Shown piece by piece: positions 17,316-25,132 of a DNA stretch of 64,000 nt; position 1 is the stretch's first letter; the number at the start of each line of letters is the position of its first letter. Made by a program: the position numbers and the translations under genes. This DNA comes from Tsukamurella conjunctivitidis (GTDB taxonomy: Bacteria; Actinomycetota; Actinomycetes; Mycobacteriales; Mycobacteriaceae), in assembly GCF_007858475.1 (NCBI RefSeq), contig NZ_VIGX01000011.1, positions 1 to 64,000 of the forward strand, given 5' to 3'. The notes below the pieces were generated by a model, which was not told where the DNA came from, searched no databases, and worked only from the letters and a program-made list of their open reading frames with translations.

Positions 17316-18737
17316 CTAGATGAGGTACTGGCTAAGTGCGCGATGGACGAACCGGCCGTCGCCCTTGCGCCCGAGGTACTGGCCGTCGTCGACGATCACC
17401 TTGCCGCGCGAGAGCACGGTGTCCACGTGGCCGTCGATCTCGAATCCCTCCCAGGCGGAGTAGTCGAGGTTCATGTGGTGCGTCTTCTCGAGCCCGATGG
17501 ACGTGTGCCCGTTCGGGTCGTAGACCACGATGTCCGCATCGGCCCCCGGGGCGAGTACCCCCTTGCGGCCGTACATCCCGAACATCCGGGCCGGCGTCGT
17601 CGACGTGATCTCCACCCAGCGTTCCAGGGTGATCTTGCCCGACACCACGCCCTGGTACATCAGGTCCATCCGGTGTTCCACCGAGCCGATGCCGTTGGGG
17701 ATCTTGGAGAAGTCGCCGATCCCCATGTCCTTCTGGCCCTTCATGCAGAAGGGGCAGTGATCGGTGGACACCATCTGCAGGTCGTTGGTGCGCAGCGCCT
17801 GCCAGACCTCGTCCTGGTGGTGCTCGTGCTTGGACCGCAGGGGCGTGGAGCACACCCACTTCGCGCCCTCGAAACCCGGTGCGCCGAGCTGATCCTCGAG
17901 CGAGAGGTAGAGGTACTGCGGGCAGGTCTCCCCGTACACGTTCTGTCCCTGATCCCGCGCCGCGGCGAGCTGCGCCACGGCCTGCTTCGCCGAGACGTGC
18001 ACCACGTACAGGGGCGCCCCGGTCAACTGCGCCAGCATGATCGCGCGGTGCGTGGCCTCCTCCTCGAGCTGCCAGGCGCGGGCGATGCCGTGGTAGTACG
18101 GATCGGTCTTGCCCTGCGCGAGGAGTTGCTGCACGAGCACGTCGATCGCGGGGCCGTTCTCGGCGTGCATCATCGTCAGCAGTCCGGTGTCGGCGGACAC
18201 CTGCATGGCCTGCAGGATCTGCGCGTCGTCGCTGTAGAACACGCCCGGGTAGGCCATGAACATCTTGAAGCTGGTGATGCCCTCATCCTGCAGGCCGCGG
18301 ATCGCCGACAGCGATGCCGAGTTCACATCTCCCACGATCTGGTGGAACGCGTAGTCCACGGCGCATTCCCCGCCGGCCATCGCGTGCCAGGTGGCGAGCG
18401 AGTCCTCCAGTCGCTCACCGAACTTCTGCACGGCGAAATCGACGATGGTGGTGGTTCCGCCCCAGGCCGCCGCGCGCGTGCCGGTCTCGAAGGTGTCCGA
18501 GGCGTTGGTGCCGCCGAAGGGCATCGACATGTGCGTGTGCGCGTCGATCCCGCCGGGGATCACGTACTTGCCGGTTGCGTCGATCACGGTGTCCGCGGTG
18601 GCCGCGAGGTCGCTGCCGAGCACGGTGGTGCCCGGTTCGAGCAGGGCGACGATGCGCTCCCCGTCGACCAGCACGTCCGCCGCTCCGCGGCCGGTGGCCG
18701 AGACCACGGTGCCGCCGGTGATGAAGGTCGTCGACAT
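17316..18737 (-). CDS. hydA: Dihydropyrimidinase / D-hydantoinase
   Basis: 473 residues, typical length. The cyclic amidohydrolase metal site is complete: HTH at H67 and H69, the carboxylated lysine K158 in SFKMFMAYPG (Y163 is the substrate-binding Tyr), H191 in MMHAENG, a further His in YVVHVSAKQ, and the catalytic Asp in STDHCPF. The enzyme opens 5,6-dihydrouracil or dihydrothymine to the N-carbamoyl-beta-amino acid and also accepts hydantoins. Together with the downstream ureidopropionase it forms the core of the reductive pyrimidine pathway. It is cytoplasmic and expected to be a homotetramer. Separated by 8 bp from the upstream ureidopropionase gene. Confidence 0.95.
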   Translation of the reverse strand: MSTTFITGGTVVSATGRGAADVLVDGERIVALLEPGTTVLGSDLAATADTVIDATGKYVIPGGIDAHTHMSMPFGGTNASDTFETGTRAAAWGGTTTIVDFAVQKFGERLEDSLATWHAMAGGECAVDYAFHQIVGDVNSASLSAIRGLQDEGITSFKMFMAYPGVFYSDDAQILQAMQVSADTGLLTMMHAENGPAIDVLVQQLLAQGKTDPYYHGIARAWQLEEEATHRAIMLAQLTGAPLYVVHVSAKQAVAQLAAARDQGQNVYGETCPQYLYLSLEDQLGAPGFEGAKWVCSTPLRSKHEHHQDEVWQALRTNDLQMVSTDHCPFCMKGQKDMGIGDFSKIPNGIGSVEHRMDLMYQGVVSGKITLERWVEITSTTPARMFGMYGRKGVLAPGADADIVVYDPNGHTSIGLEKTHHMNLDYSAWEGFEIDGHVDTVLSRGKVIVDDGQYLGRKGDGRFVHRALSQYLI

Positions 18738-18745
18738 GGCGGCGC

Positions 18746-19594
18746 CTACCGAGCCGGGATCGCGGTGTAGGAGTCAGGCCGGCGGTCCCGATAGAACTGC
18801 CAGTCGTTGCGGACCGCGCGGACCAGTCCGAGGTCGAGGTCGCGGATCACGATCTCCTCCGTGTCGGTCGAGCCCGCGTCGCCGACCAGGTTGCCGCGCG
18901 GGTCCACGAAGTAGGAGGTGCCGTAGAAGGTGACGGCGAGGTCGCCGAATTCGTCCGTCTCCGTGCCGATCCGGTTGTTCGCCGCGACGAAGTACTGGTT
19001 GGCCGCCGCCGCGGCCGGCTGCTCGAGCTCCCACAGGCGGTTCGACAGCCCGGGCTTGGTCGCCGACGGATTGAAGACCAGTTCGGCCCCGCCCAGGCCC
19101 AGCTCGCGCCAGCCCTCCGGGAAGTGCCGGTCGTAGCAGATGTACACGCCGACCTTGCCGACGGCGGTGTCGAACACCGGGTATCCGAGGTTACCCGGCC
19201 GGAAGTAGAACTTCTCCCAGAAGCGATCCAGGTTCGGGATGTGGTGCTTGCGGTACTTGCCGAGGTAGGTGCCGTCGGCGTCGAGAACGGCGGCGGTGTT
19301 GTAGTACAGGCCGGGCATCTCCTCCTCGTACACGGGGAGCACGATGACCACCCCGAGTTCGCGGGCGAGGGCTCCGAACCGCTCGGTCAGCGGGCCCGGC
19401 ACCTGCTGGGCGTACTCGTAGTACTTGGCGTCCTCGACGATGCCGAAGTAGGGGCCGTGGAACAGCTCCTGGAAGCAGACGATCTGTGCGCCGTCCGCCG
19501 CGGCCTGCCGCGCCAGCGCCTCGTGCTTGTCCACCATCGACGCCTCGTCGCCGGTCCATGTGGCCTGAGTGATGGCCGCCCTGATCACCGTCAT
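18746..19594 (-). CDS. Beta-ureidopropionase / N-carbamoyl amidohydrolase (nitrilase superfamily)
   Basis: 282 residues. The nitrilase triad is present: E43 in CFQELFHGPYF, K116 in GKYRKHHIP, C153 in VYICYDRHFPEGWRELG. The HHIPN segment and FNPSATKPGLSNRLWELEQ match N-carbamoyl-beta-alanine amidohydrolases (PydC/UPB1 type). The product is beta-alanine (or beta-aminoisobutyrate), CO2 and ammonia. It is the first gene of the six-gene minus-strand operon, and its ATG at 19594 follows GGAGG at suitable spacing. The promoter must lie in the AT-rich gap shared with the divergent MocR gene. Confidence 0.93.
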   Translation of the reverse strand: MTVIRAAITQATWTGDEASMVDKHEALARQAAADGAQIVCFQELFHGPYFGIVEDAKYYEYAQQVPGPLTERFGALARELGVVIVLPVYEEEMPGLYYNTAAVLDADGTYLGKYRKHHIPNLDRFWEKFYFRPGNLGYPVFDTAVGKVGVYICYDRHFPEGWRELGLGGAELVFNPSATKPGLSNRLWELEQPAAAAANQYFVAANNRIGTETDEFGDLAVTFYGTSYFVDPRGNLVGDAGSTDTEEIVIRDLDLGLVRAVRNDWQFYRDRRPDSYTAIPAR

Positions 19595-19716
19595 CGTGTC
19601 CTCCGATCCGTCTCGACTTGCTTCTGTTACTCTATTGTTTGAACATTTCTCTAATATTTCAGCTGCGTGAGGTTACGTTAAGGAGTGTGCCGCACCGCGG
19701 CGCTCGTGGAGGCGAG
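19595..19716. promoter_or_regulatory. Divergent promoter region between pyrimidine operon and MocR regulator
   Basis: This 122-bp gap is markedly AT-richer than its surroundings (19618-19680 includes TTACTCTATTGTTTGAACAT and TCTAATATTT). GGAGG at 19708-19712 serves the regulator; GGAGGA serves the operon. MocR proteins usually bind in such divergent gaps and control both sides. No clear repeated half-sites could be fixed by eye. Confidence 0.6.
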
Positions 19717-21105
19717 ATGGATAAATCACCGACCGAACCGGTCCGCGACACCCCCGCCCTCCACATCGACGATCCGTCGCCGGCCGGGATCGCCGGCGCC
19801 ATCGCCCGGATGATCAACGCCGGCGAGCTGGTCCCCGGCGACCGGCTGCCCACCGTGCGCGCCCTCTCCCGACAACTGAACGTCTCGCCCGCCACCGTCA
19901 GCCAGGGCTGGCAGGCCCTCGCCCGGTCCGGCCTCGTCGTCTCGCGGGGCCGCAGCGGCACCTTCGTCGCCGAGGGGGCCGCGCGGAGGCCCGCACCGGC
20001 ATCGCGGACGATGACGATGGCCGGCCCGGACGGGGACGTCCGGTGGGATCTGTCCCTCGGGGCTCCCGACCCGCGCCTCCTGCCCGAGATCGCGCAATCC
20101 CTTGGCGCCGTTGCCCGCCGGGCGGAGACCACGAACTACCACGAGCACCCCGTGGTCCCCGAACTCGGCGCTCTGCTGAGCGACAGCTGGCCGACCTCCT
20201 CCGAAGCACTGACGATCGTCGACGGCGCGCTCGACGCAGTGGTCCGGGCGGTGGACGCCGTCACCCGCTACGGCGACCGGGTCATCGTGGAGAACCCGAC
20301 CTTCCCCCAGTTCCTCGACCTCCTGGAGGTCAACGGCCTGCACCCCCTGCCGGTCCGGCTGGACGAGGAGGGGATCCGGCCGGACGACTTCGCGCGCGCG
20401 CTGGAACAGGGCCCGTCCGCCGCGATCATCCAGCCGCGAGCGCAGAACCCCACCGGCCGGTCGATGTCGCGGAGCCGCGCGGAGGAACTCGTCCGCCTGC
20501 TGCGCGGGGACGCGCGCTGCATGGTGATCGAGGACGACCACTCCGGTTCGGTCGTCTCCGCGGGCGACCTCAGCCTCGGCCAATGGATACCCGAACGGGT
20601 CCTGCACATTCGGAGCTTCTCCAAATCGCACGGGCCCGACCTCCGGATCGCCGCGATGTCCGGCCCCGCCGCCGTGATCAACCGGGTGGTCGCGCGGCGC
20701 GCACTCGGCCCCGGGTGGACGCCGCGGATCCTCCAGCGCCTGCTCTACGACCTTCTCTCCGACGCGACGGCGGAACGCACCGTGGCCCGCGCCCGCGACG
20801 AGTACGCGCGCCGCCGCGACGCGCTCGTCCCCGCGCTCGCGGGAATCGACGCCGGCGCGGCCACCGCGGAGGGACTCAACCTCTGGATCCCCGTGGAGGA
20901 CGAACGGCGAGCCCTGATCCATCTGGCCGCCGAGGGCATCCGCGTGGCCCCCGGCACGCCGTTCGTGGTGGGCACACCGGACATCGACCACATCCGCGTC
21001 ACGATCGCCCCGCTCGACACCGACTTCGCCGACGTCGGCCGCGCCGTGGCCACCGCCGCCGCCCCCGTCCGGCGGGACGGGTTCTACGCGCTCCGCGAGC
21101 TCTGA
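19717..21105 (+). CDS. MocR-type (GntR wHTH / aminotransferase) regulator of the pyrimidine block
   Basis: 462 residues from the ATG at 19717 (GGAGG four bases upstream); an in-frame ATG at 19618 lies in promoter-like DNA and is not favoured. The N-terminal winged helix contains LPTVRALSRQLNVSPATVSQ and SRGRSGTFV. The rest is a fold-type I aminotransferase domain with PRAQNPTG, a VIEDDHSG aspartate, and SFSKSHGPDLR with the PLP lysine. MocR regulators sense a metabolite as an external aldimine. Divergent placement implies that it controls the catabolic operon, perhaps in response to beta-alanine or an amino intermediate. Activator versus repressor cannot be decided here. Confidence 0.9.
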   Translation: MDKSPTEPVRDTPALHIDDPSPAGIAGAIARMINAGELVPGDRLPTVRALSRQLNVSPATVSQGWQALARSGLVVSRGRSGTFVAEGAARRPAPASRTMTMAGPDGDVRWDLSLGAPDPRLLPEIAQSLGAVARRAETTNYHEHPVVPELGALLSDSWPTSSEALTIVDGALDAVVRAVDAVTRYGDRVIVENPTFPQFLDLLEVNGLHPLPVRLDEEGIRPDDFARALEQGPSAAIIQPRAQNPTGRSMSRSRAEELVRLLRGDARCMVIEDDHSGSVVSAGDLSLGQWIPERVLHIRSFSKSHGPDLRIAAMSGPAAVINRVVARRALGPGWTPRILQRLLYDLLSDATAERTVARARDEYARRRDALVPALAGIDAGAATAEGLNLWIPVEDERRALIHLAAEGIRVAPGTPFVVGTPDIDHIRVTIAPLDTDFADVGRAVATAAAPVRRDGFYALREL

Positions 21106-21113
21106 ACGCGCGG

Positions 21114-21147
21114 ACTAGCCCATCGGGTCCAGGTGCGACGGGGCGTC
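21114..21147. repeat. Right copy of 34-bp direct repeat (3' end of histidine phosphatase gene)
   Basis: 32 of 34 bases match 11883-11916. This copy contains the stop codon and last ten codons of the histidine phosphatase gene, so it is the functional, presumably ancestral, copy. It begins 8 bp after the MocR stop. Confidence 0.9.
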
Positions 21148-21741
21148 TGCCCAGCTCACCAGCTCCCAGCCGGCGTCGACGGGGCGGAGCACGATCTCGC
21201 CGGTGTTCGGCAGGTGATGCTTGTGCGCGTAGGCGCCGTCGACCCCCGACAGGTGGAAGCCGACGAGCCGGATGGCGGCCCCGTGGCTGACCAGGTAGGC
21301 GTCGCCGCGCGGCAGGTGCTCGGCGCGGATCGCGTCCACCGCGGGCAGGTACCGCGCCAGCAGATCCTCGGCGCTCTCGCCGCCGGGCATCGCGGCGGTC
21401 GGCTCGCCGGAGTACCAGCGGCGCACGACGTCCTGGAAGACCTCGATGGAGGCCTCGTCGTTGAAGCCCTCGAGGTCGCCGGCCTGCACCTCGTGCACCC
21501 CGTCGATCACGGAGGTCGGCACGCCCCAGGCGTCGGCGATGTGTCCCGCGGTCTGCTGCGCGCGGCGCGCGACCGAGCTGAGCAGCACGGCCGGAGCGGC
21601 GTTCGGCCGCCCGACGCCGAACCGACGGGCCTGCTCGGCCCCCTCGGGCGTGAGCGGCGCGCCGGGCGGCAGGGTGTCGAGGATCCGTGCGACGTTCGCG
21701 GTGGTCTGGCCGTGCCGGACCAGGTGCAGCAGGCCGGTCAT
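21115..21741 (-). CDS. Histidine phosphatase superfamily protein (phosphoglycerate mutase-like, Rv3837c-like)
   Basis: 208 residues. The phosphohistidine motif LVRHGQT (H10) lies at the N-terminus, and a second catalytic His is in YLVSHGAAIRL. A Glu-containing HEVQAGDLEGF segment supplies the acid/base. Family members remove phosphate from sugar phosphates or small metabolites; only some are true mutases. Its start overlaps the pheA stop by 4 bp (ATGA), so it is co-transcribed with pheA as in mycobacteria. The 3' end is duplicated 9.2 kb away. Confidence 0.9.
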   Translation of the reverse strand: MTGLLHLVRHGQTTANVARILDTLPPGAPLTPEGAEQARRFGVGRPNAAPAVLLSSVARRAQQTAGHIADAWGVPTSVIDGVHEVQAGDLEGFNDEASIEVFQDVVRRWYSGEPTAAMPGGESAEDLLARYLPAVDAIRAEHLPRGDAYLVSHGAAIRLVGFHLSGVDGAYAHKHHLPNTGEIVLRPVDAGWELVSWADAPSHLDPMG

Positions 21742-22670
21742 CGCTCTCCCCTCCGCAGGCCGTCGAACCAGGCCTCGGAGTCACCGGGGTCGACGGGGGC
21801 CGTGCCGGGCCCGCCCGGGCGCGGCCAGGAGCCCAGGAAGCGGAGGTCGTCGCACACCCGGTGCAGGGCGCGCAGCGCCTCGCCCACCGCGGGATCGTCG
21901 ATGTGGCCGACGCAGTCGAAGTGGAAGACGTAGCTGCCGAAGACGGTTCGCTTCGGGCGTGACTCGATCCGCGTGAGATCCACACCGCGCAACGCGAACT
22001 CGGCCATCGCCAGGGCCAGCGACCCGGGCCTGCTCGGCACGTCGAGAACGACCGCCGTGCAGTCGCTGCCGGTGCGCTCGGGCGCCGGACCGGGCTTGCC
22101 GCACAGCACGAATCGAGTGCGGGCGTCGGCGACGTCGGCCACGCCGGTCGCCGCCTCGGGGACGTCGTACATCCGCGCGGCGAGCGCCGTGGTGACCCCG
22201 GCGTCCACCCGCCCCTCCGCCACGTCGAGTGCCGCGGCGGCGTTGGAGGCGGCCGGAACCACCTGAGCCTGCGGCATGTTCGCGGCGAGCCACGCGCGGA
22301 CCTGCGCGGCGGCCACCGGATACGCGCCCACGGTCCGGGCCTCGGCCAGCGGCTTCGACGACGCGAGCGAGAAGGCGACGGCCAGGTCGGTCTCGGCGAA
22401 GATCTGCAGCGGCGCGCCGAACCCGAGGGTGTCGAGCGTCGGTGTGACGGGCCCCTCGACGGACGACTCGATGGGCACGCACGCGAGATCGGCGGCACCG
22501 TCGGAGACCATCTCGAGGGCGGCCACCTGACTGGGGGCGCTGATCCGCTCCGCCCCGACGAGGTCGACGCCGGGCACCGTCATCGCACCGCGAGCGGCGA
22601 GTTCCTGGCACTGGAGCAGCGCCATCTCGGTGAACGTCCCCTCGGGGCCGAAGTAGGCGATGCGCGTCAC
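21738..22670 (-). CDS. pheA: Prephenate dehydratase
   Basis: 310 residues. The N-terminal PDT domain (about 1-190) begins IAYFGPEGTFTEMAL and includes VPIESSVEGPVTPTLD and DARTRFVLC. The C-terminal ACT domain has RPGSLALAMAEFALRGVDLTRIESRP, whose GALV/ESRP-like pattern binds phenylalanine for feedback control. The reaction makes phenylpyruvate from prephenate with loss of water and CO2, the committed step of phenylalanine synthesis. There is no chorismate mutase domain, as is normal in actinobacteria. The start at 22670 is the first ATG of the conserved region. Confidence 0.96.
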   Translation of the reverse strand: MTRIAYFGPEGTFTEMALLQCQELAARGAMTVPGVDLVGAERISAPSQVAALEMVSDGAADLACVPIESSVEGPVTPTLDTLGFGAPLQIFAETDLAVAFSLASSKPLAEARTVGAYPVAAAQVRAWLAANMPQAQVVPAASNAAAALDVAEGRVDAGVTTALAARMYDVPEAATGVADVADARTRFVLCGKPGPAPERTGSDCTAVVLDVPSRPGSLALAMAEFALRGVDLTRIESRPKRTVFGSYVFHFDCVGHIDDPAVGEALRALHRVCDDLRFLGSWPRPGGPGTAPVDPGDSEAWFDGLRRGER

Positions 22671-22746
22671 GCCACGAGCCTAGCGGGGCCGCCACCGCGG
22701 GGCGGCCACGCGGCGATTTAGTAGAGTCACTTCAATCTTTGCAGAG

Positions 22747-23736
22747 ATGGGGATGGGGATGTCGTACGACGAGAATCCGCTGGACCGGATCAGTTCCGGT
22801 CCGGCGCCGACGGGTCCGAGTCCGTGGCGCTCGAACCGCCTCCCCACCGGCAGTCCCTACGCGGGCGGCGGCCGGTACGGAACCGGCGACGTGCGGAACC
22901 GCCGGCGGCGGCTCGGTCGCGGCGGATGGATCACGCTCGTCGTCGCGGTCGTCCTGATCGCCGGGGCCGTGGGGTGGGCAGCGGTCTCCAAGCCCGGGAC
23001 GCCCGAGTTCGCCTCCCCGATCGGCACGGCGACGGCTCCCCCGCCGCCGCCGAGCGTCGGCCAGATCACCGGCAGCAGCGTCTTCACCACCGGCCTGGTC
23101 TCGCCGCCCGGATGCGCGCTCCCGCCGCTCGCCGCCACCCGCGAATCCGTCGAGGCCTTCGCGCGGACCGGCACCGTCTGCCTCGAGGCCGTGTGGGGCC
23201 TGCGCGCCGGAACCGTCCGCCCGTTCAGCTCGCCCGACGACGTGCCGCCCGGCCCGGGCTGCTACACCGGCGTCCCGGTGACCAGCTACGGGACCTGCAA
23301 CGACATCATCTACCTCAACGTCGACGCGGCGATCGAGGCCGCCGGCAACCAGGCCCCGCGCCTGCTGCAGTGGCTCGCGATGGCGGTCGCCGACCGGGCC
23401 GAAAGCCGCGCGGGTGTCGCCTCCGACACGGGCGCGCTGGTCCGGTCCGTCGACGCCGACAGCGCCCTCGGACTCGAGTACCGCAAGCGCGATAAGGCGC
23501 AGCACCTGTGCCTCGCTGGCGCCACGATCCAGCGCCTGGTCGACCACGGGATCACGCGTGCCGATGTCGAGCAGGCGTCGGCCCAGTCCCGCGTCTGGAC
23601 GTTGCTCGGCGAGGGCCCGGACGGCCCGCGCGTCCAGGCCGCCACGGCGCAGCAGTGGTTCGACCGCGGCAGCCTGTCCCCGACGCAGGAGGTCTGCCGG
23701 ACCGCGTGGACCGTCCCCGTCGACCAGGTGTCCTGA
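22747..23736 (+). CDS. Membrane-anchored protein resembling a neutral zinc metallopeptidase that has lost its HExxH site
   Basis: 329 residues (or 325 from the ATG at 22759, where G-rich DNA could act as ribosome site). A Gly/Arg-rich cytoplasmic N-terminus of about 55 residues precedes one transmembrane helix (about 60-80) and an exported domain with several Cys. The arrangement of DIIYLNVDAAIEA, then WLAMAVADRAESRAG, then KAQHLCLAGATIQRLVDHGITRADVEQA parallels the YpfJ-type metallopeptidase pattern (ELQADCLAG). The helix that should carry HExGH reads AMAVADRAESRAG, so catalysis appears lost. It could be a binding or regulatory pseudo-protease. The similarity is by eye and needs a profile search. 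Confidence 0.6.
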   Translation: MGMGMSYDENPLDRISSGPAPTGPSPWRSNRLPTGSPYAGGGRYGTGDVRNRRRRLGRGGWITLVVAVVLIAGAVGWAAVSKPGTPEFASPIGTATAPPPPPSVGQITGSSVFTTGLVSPPGCALPPLAATRESVEAFARTGTVCLEAVWGLRAGTVRPFSSPDDVPPGPGCYTGVPVTSYGTCNDIIYLNVDAAIEAAGNQAPRLLQWLAMAVADRAESRAGVASDTGALVRSVDADSALGLEYRKRDKAQHLCLAGATIQRLVDHGITRADVEQASAQSRVWTLLGEGPDGPRVQAATAQQWFDRGSLSPTQEVCRTAWTVPVDQVS

Positions 23737-23737
23737 G

Positions 23738-24133
23738 CTACTTCAGCCCGAGGGCCCGCAGCCGATCAGTGACCGCCTGCGGGTCCGGGGCGACGAGGTG
23801 CCGCAGCCGCTCACGCACCGCGTCCTGCGCCATCGGGTTGAGTGCGGCGAGCCGCGCCTCGTCGGGAGCCTCGAGGGCCGCCGGGATGTCGTCGCCGGTG
23901 AGCGCCGCGACGGTCGCGCAGAGCACGGCCACGGCCTGGTCGGCATCCGCCACCGCGATCTCGAAACCGGGCCCCTCGTCGTGCACGCCGTGCACGAGGA
24001 ACTCCACGAGCGCGGTGGGATCGCCGGGCGCGTAGGTGCAGCTCGGACGGCCCGACGGTGCCGCCACGGCCAGCCCGTCGACCAGGGACATCGGCTCGCG
24101 CGGGGGCGCGAGCAACTCCAGTTCGATCGCCAT
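23738..24133 (-). CDS. Hypothetical protein
   Basis: 131 residues from the ATG at 24133; the codon before it is an in-frame GTG. No transmembrane segment, signal or recognised motif. The C-terminal half is helical and Ala/Arg/Leu-rich (AQDAVRERLRHLVAPDPQAVTDRLRALGLK). It is convergent with the preceding membrane protein (1-bp gap) and divergent from the DUF2470 gene, with the IdeR-like box in the shared gap, so it could be iron-controlled too. Function unknown. Confidence 0.6.
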   Translation of the reverse strand: MAIELELLAPPREPMSLVDGLAVAAPSGRPSCTYAPGDPTALVEFLVHGVHDEGPGFEIAVADADQAVAVLCATVAALTGDDIPAALEAPDEARLAALNPMAQDAVRERLRHLVAPDPQAVTDRLRALGLK

Positions 24134-24172
24134 CACGTTGACCCTAACTCTTGCCCGGGGTTGCTCGCCGCA

Positions 24173-24191
24173 TTAGGTTAGGGTTACCTTC
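24173..24191. promoter_or_regulatory. IdeR/DtxR iron box
   Basis: TTAGGTTAGGGTTACCTTC closely matches the actinobacterial IdeR/DtxR consensus TTAGGTTAGGCTAACCTAA (15 of 19 by eye). It ends 33 bp upstream of the DUF2470 gene start at 24225. Repression by Fe-loaded IdeR is expected, giving expression in low iron. Confidence 0.82.
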
Positions 24192-24224
24192 ATGTCTATC
24201 CAGCACCGAGCGAGAGGAGTCGTC

Positions 24225-24959
24225 ATGAGCGCCCCGACCATCGCCGAGCCGACACCGGCCGAGCGCGTCCGCACCATCGCGGCCGTCCCCCATGCCGCGG
24301 TCCTCGCGGCCGACGGTTACGAGCCGATCACCGTCGCGCTGCACCACGTGCTGGGCGACCGACTCGTGGTCGCCGTCTCCGACGACGCGCCCTGGCTCGA
24401 GGGCGCGCGCGCCATGGTGGAGATCAACGACATCTCGCCGCTCCCGCTGCGCGAGCGCACCCGCTCCCTCGTCTGGCTCTCCGGCCGGCTGTCCGAGGTG
24501 GCCGACGGTGCCGCGCTCGCCGCCCGCATCGCGGTGGACAACCCGCTCGAGGAACTGCTCGACGTGGGCAACGGCTCGCGGCTGCTGACCATGCCGATCG
24601 AGACGGCCGTGCTCGCGGACGCCGCCGGCGCCTCGTCCGTGACGGGCGACGAGTTGGCCGCCGCCGAACCGGATCCGTTCGCCGGCTACGAGACCGCCTG
24701 GCTCGCGCATGTGGAATCCGGGCACCCGGAGATGGTCGGGCAGCTCGCCCGCCGCCTGCCCGGGAAGCTGCGCAACCACCGCATCCGGCTCCTGGGCATC
24801 GACCGCTTCGGCATCCGCCTGCGCGCCGAGCACCACGAGCTCTCCGACGTGGACGTGCGGCTGAACTTCCAGCAGCCCGCCGACGACATGGCCGCGCTCC
24901 AGCGCGGCATCCGCATCCTGCTGGGCTGCCCGTTCCTCAACGGCCTCCGCACGAGCTGA
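24225..24959 (+). CDS. DUF2470 / HugZ-like protein, predicted iron-regulated heme-handling protein
   Basis: 244 residues from the ATG at 24225, which follows GAGAGGAG; an upstream ATG at 24192 lies against the IdeR box and is unlikely. The N-terminal part resembles a split-barrel flavin/heme fold. The C-terminal WLAHVESGHPEMV with LLGIDRFGIRLRAEHH is typical of DUF2470, the C-terminal domain of HugZ-type heme oxygenases. In actinobacteria such genes are often under IdeR. A role in heme binding or breakdown during iron limitation is inferred from the domain plus the box. Catalytic residues cannot be assigned. Confidence 0.8.
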   Translation: MSAPTIAEPTPAERVRTIAAVPHAAVLAADGYEPITVALHHVLGDRLVVAVSDDAPWLEGARAMVEINDISPLPLRERTRSLVWLSGRLSEVADGAALAARIAVDNPLEELLDVGNGSRLLTMPIETAVLADAAGASSVTGDELAAAEPDPFAGYETAWLAHVESGHPEMVGQLARRLPGKLRNHRIRLLGIDRFGIRLRAEHHELSDVDVRLNFQQPADDMAALQRGIRILLGCPFLNGLRTS

Positions 24960-24961
24960 GC

Positions 24962-25040
24962 GTTCTCAGGATGTCGAATTCCTGAGCGGCGGAGGCGCGC
25001 TCACACACCTCGACCGCACCAGAACTCGACGTTGTGAAGC
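24962..25040. repeat. Inverted pair of about 22-bp motifs left of the DUF559 pseudogene
   Basis: Unit A lies at 24962-24984 on the minus strand (AGGAATTCGACATCCTGAG). Unit B is at 25019-25040 on the plus strand (AGAACTCGACGTTGTGAAGC). Both fit the loose consensus RGAAYTCGACATCGTGA and point away from each other. A second such pair lies on the other side of the gene. Confidence 0.6.
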
Positions 25041-25132
25041 AATCGACCGTCCGGCGAAGGTTTCGTACGCTTTCTGGGGATAGCGGCCGTCGGCCGGGCG
25101 CCCCGCTCGCGTCGGCGGGGGACCGTTGCGTC

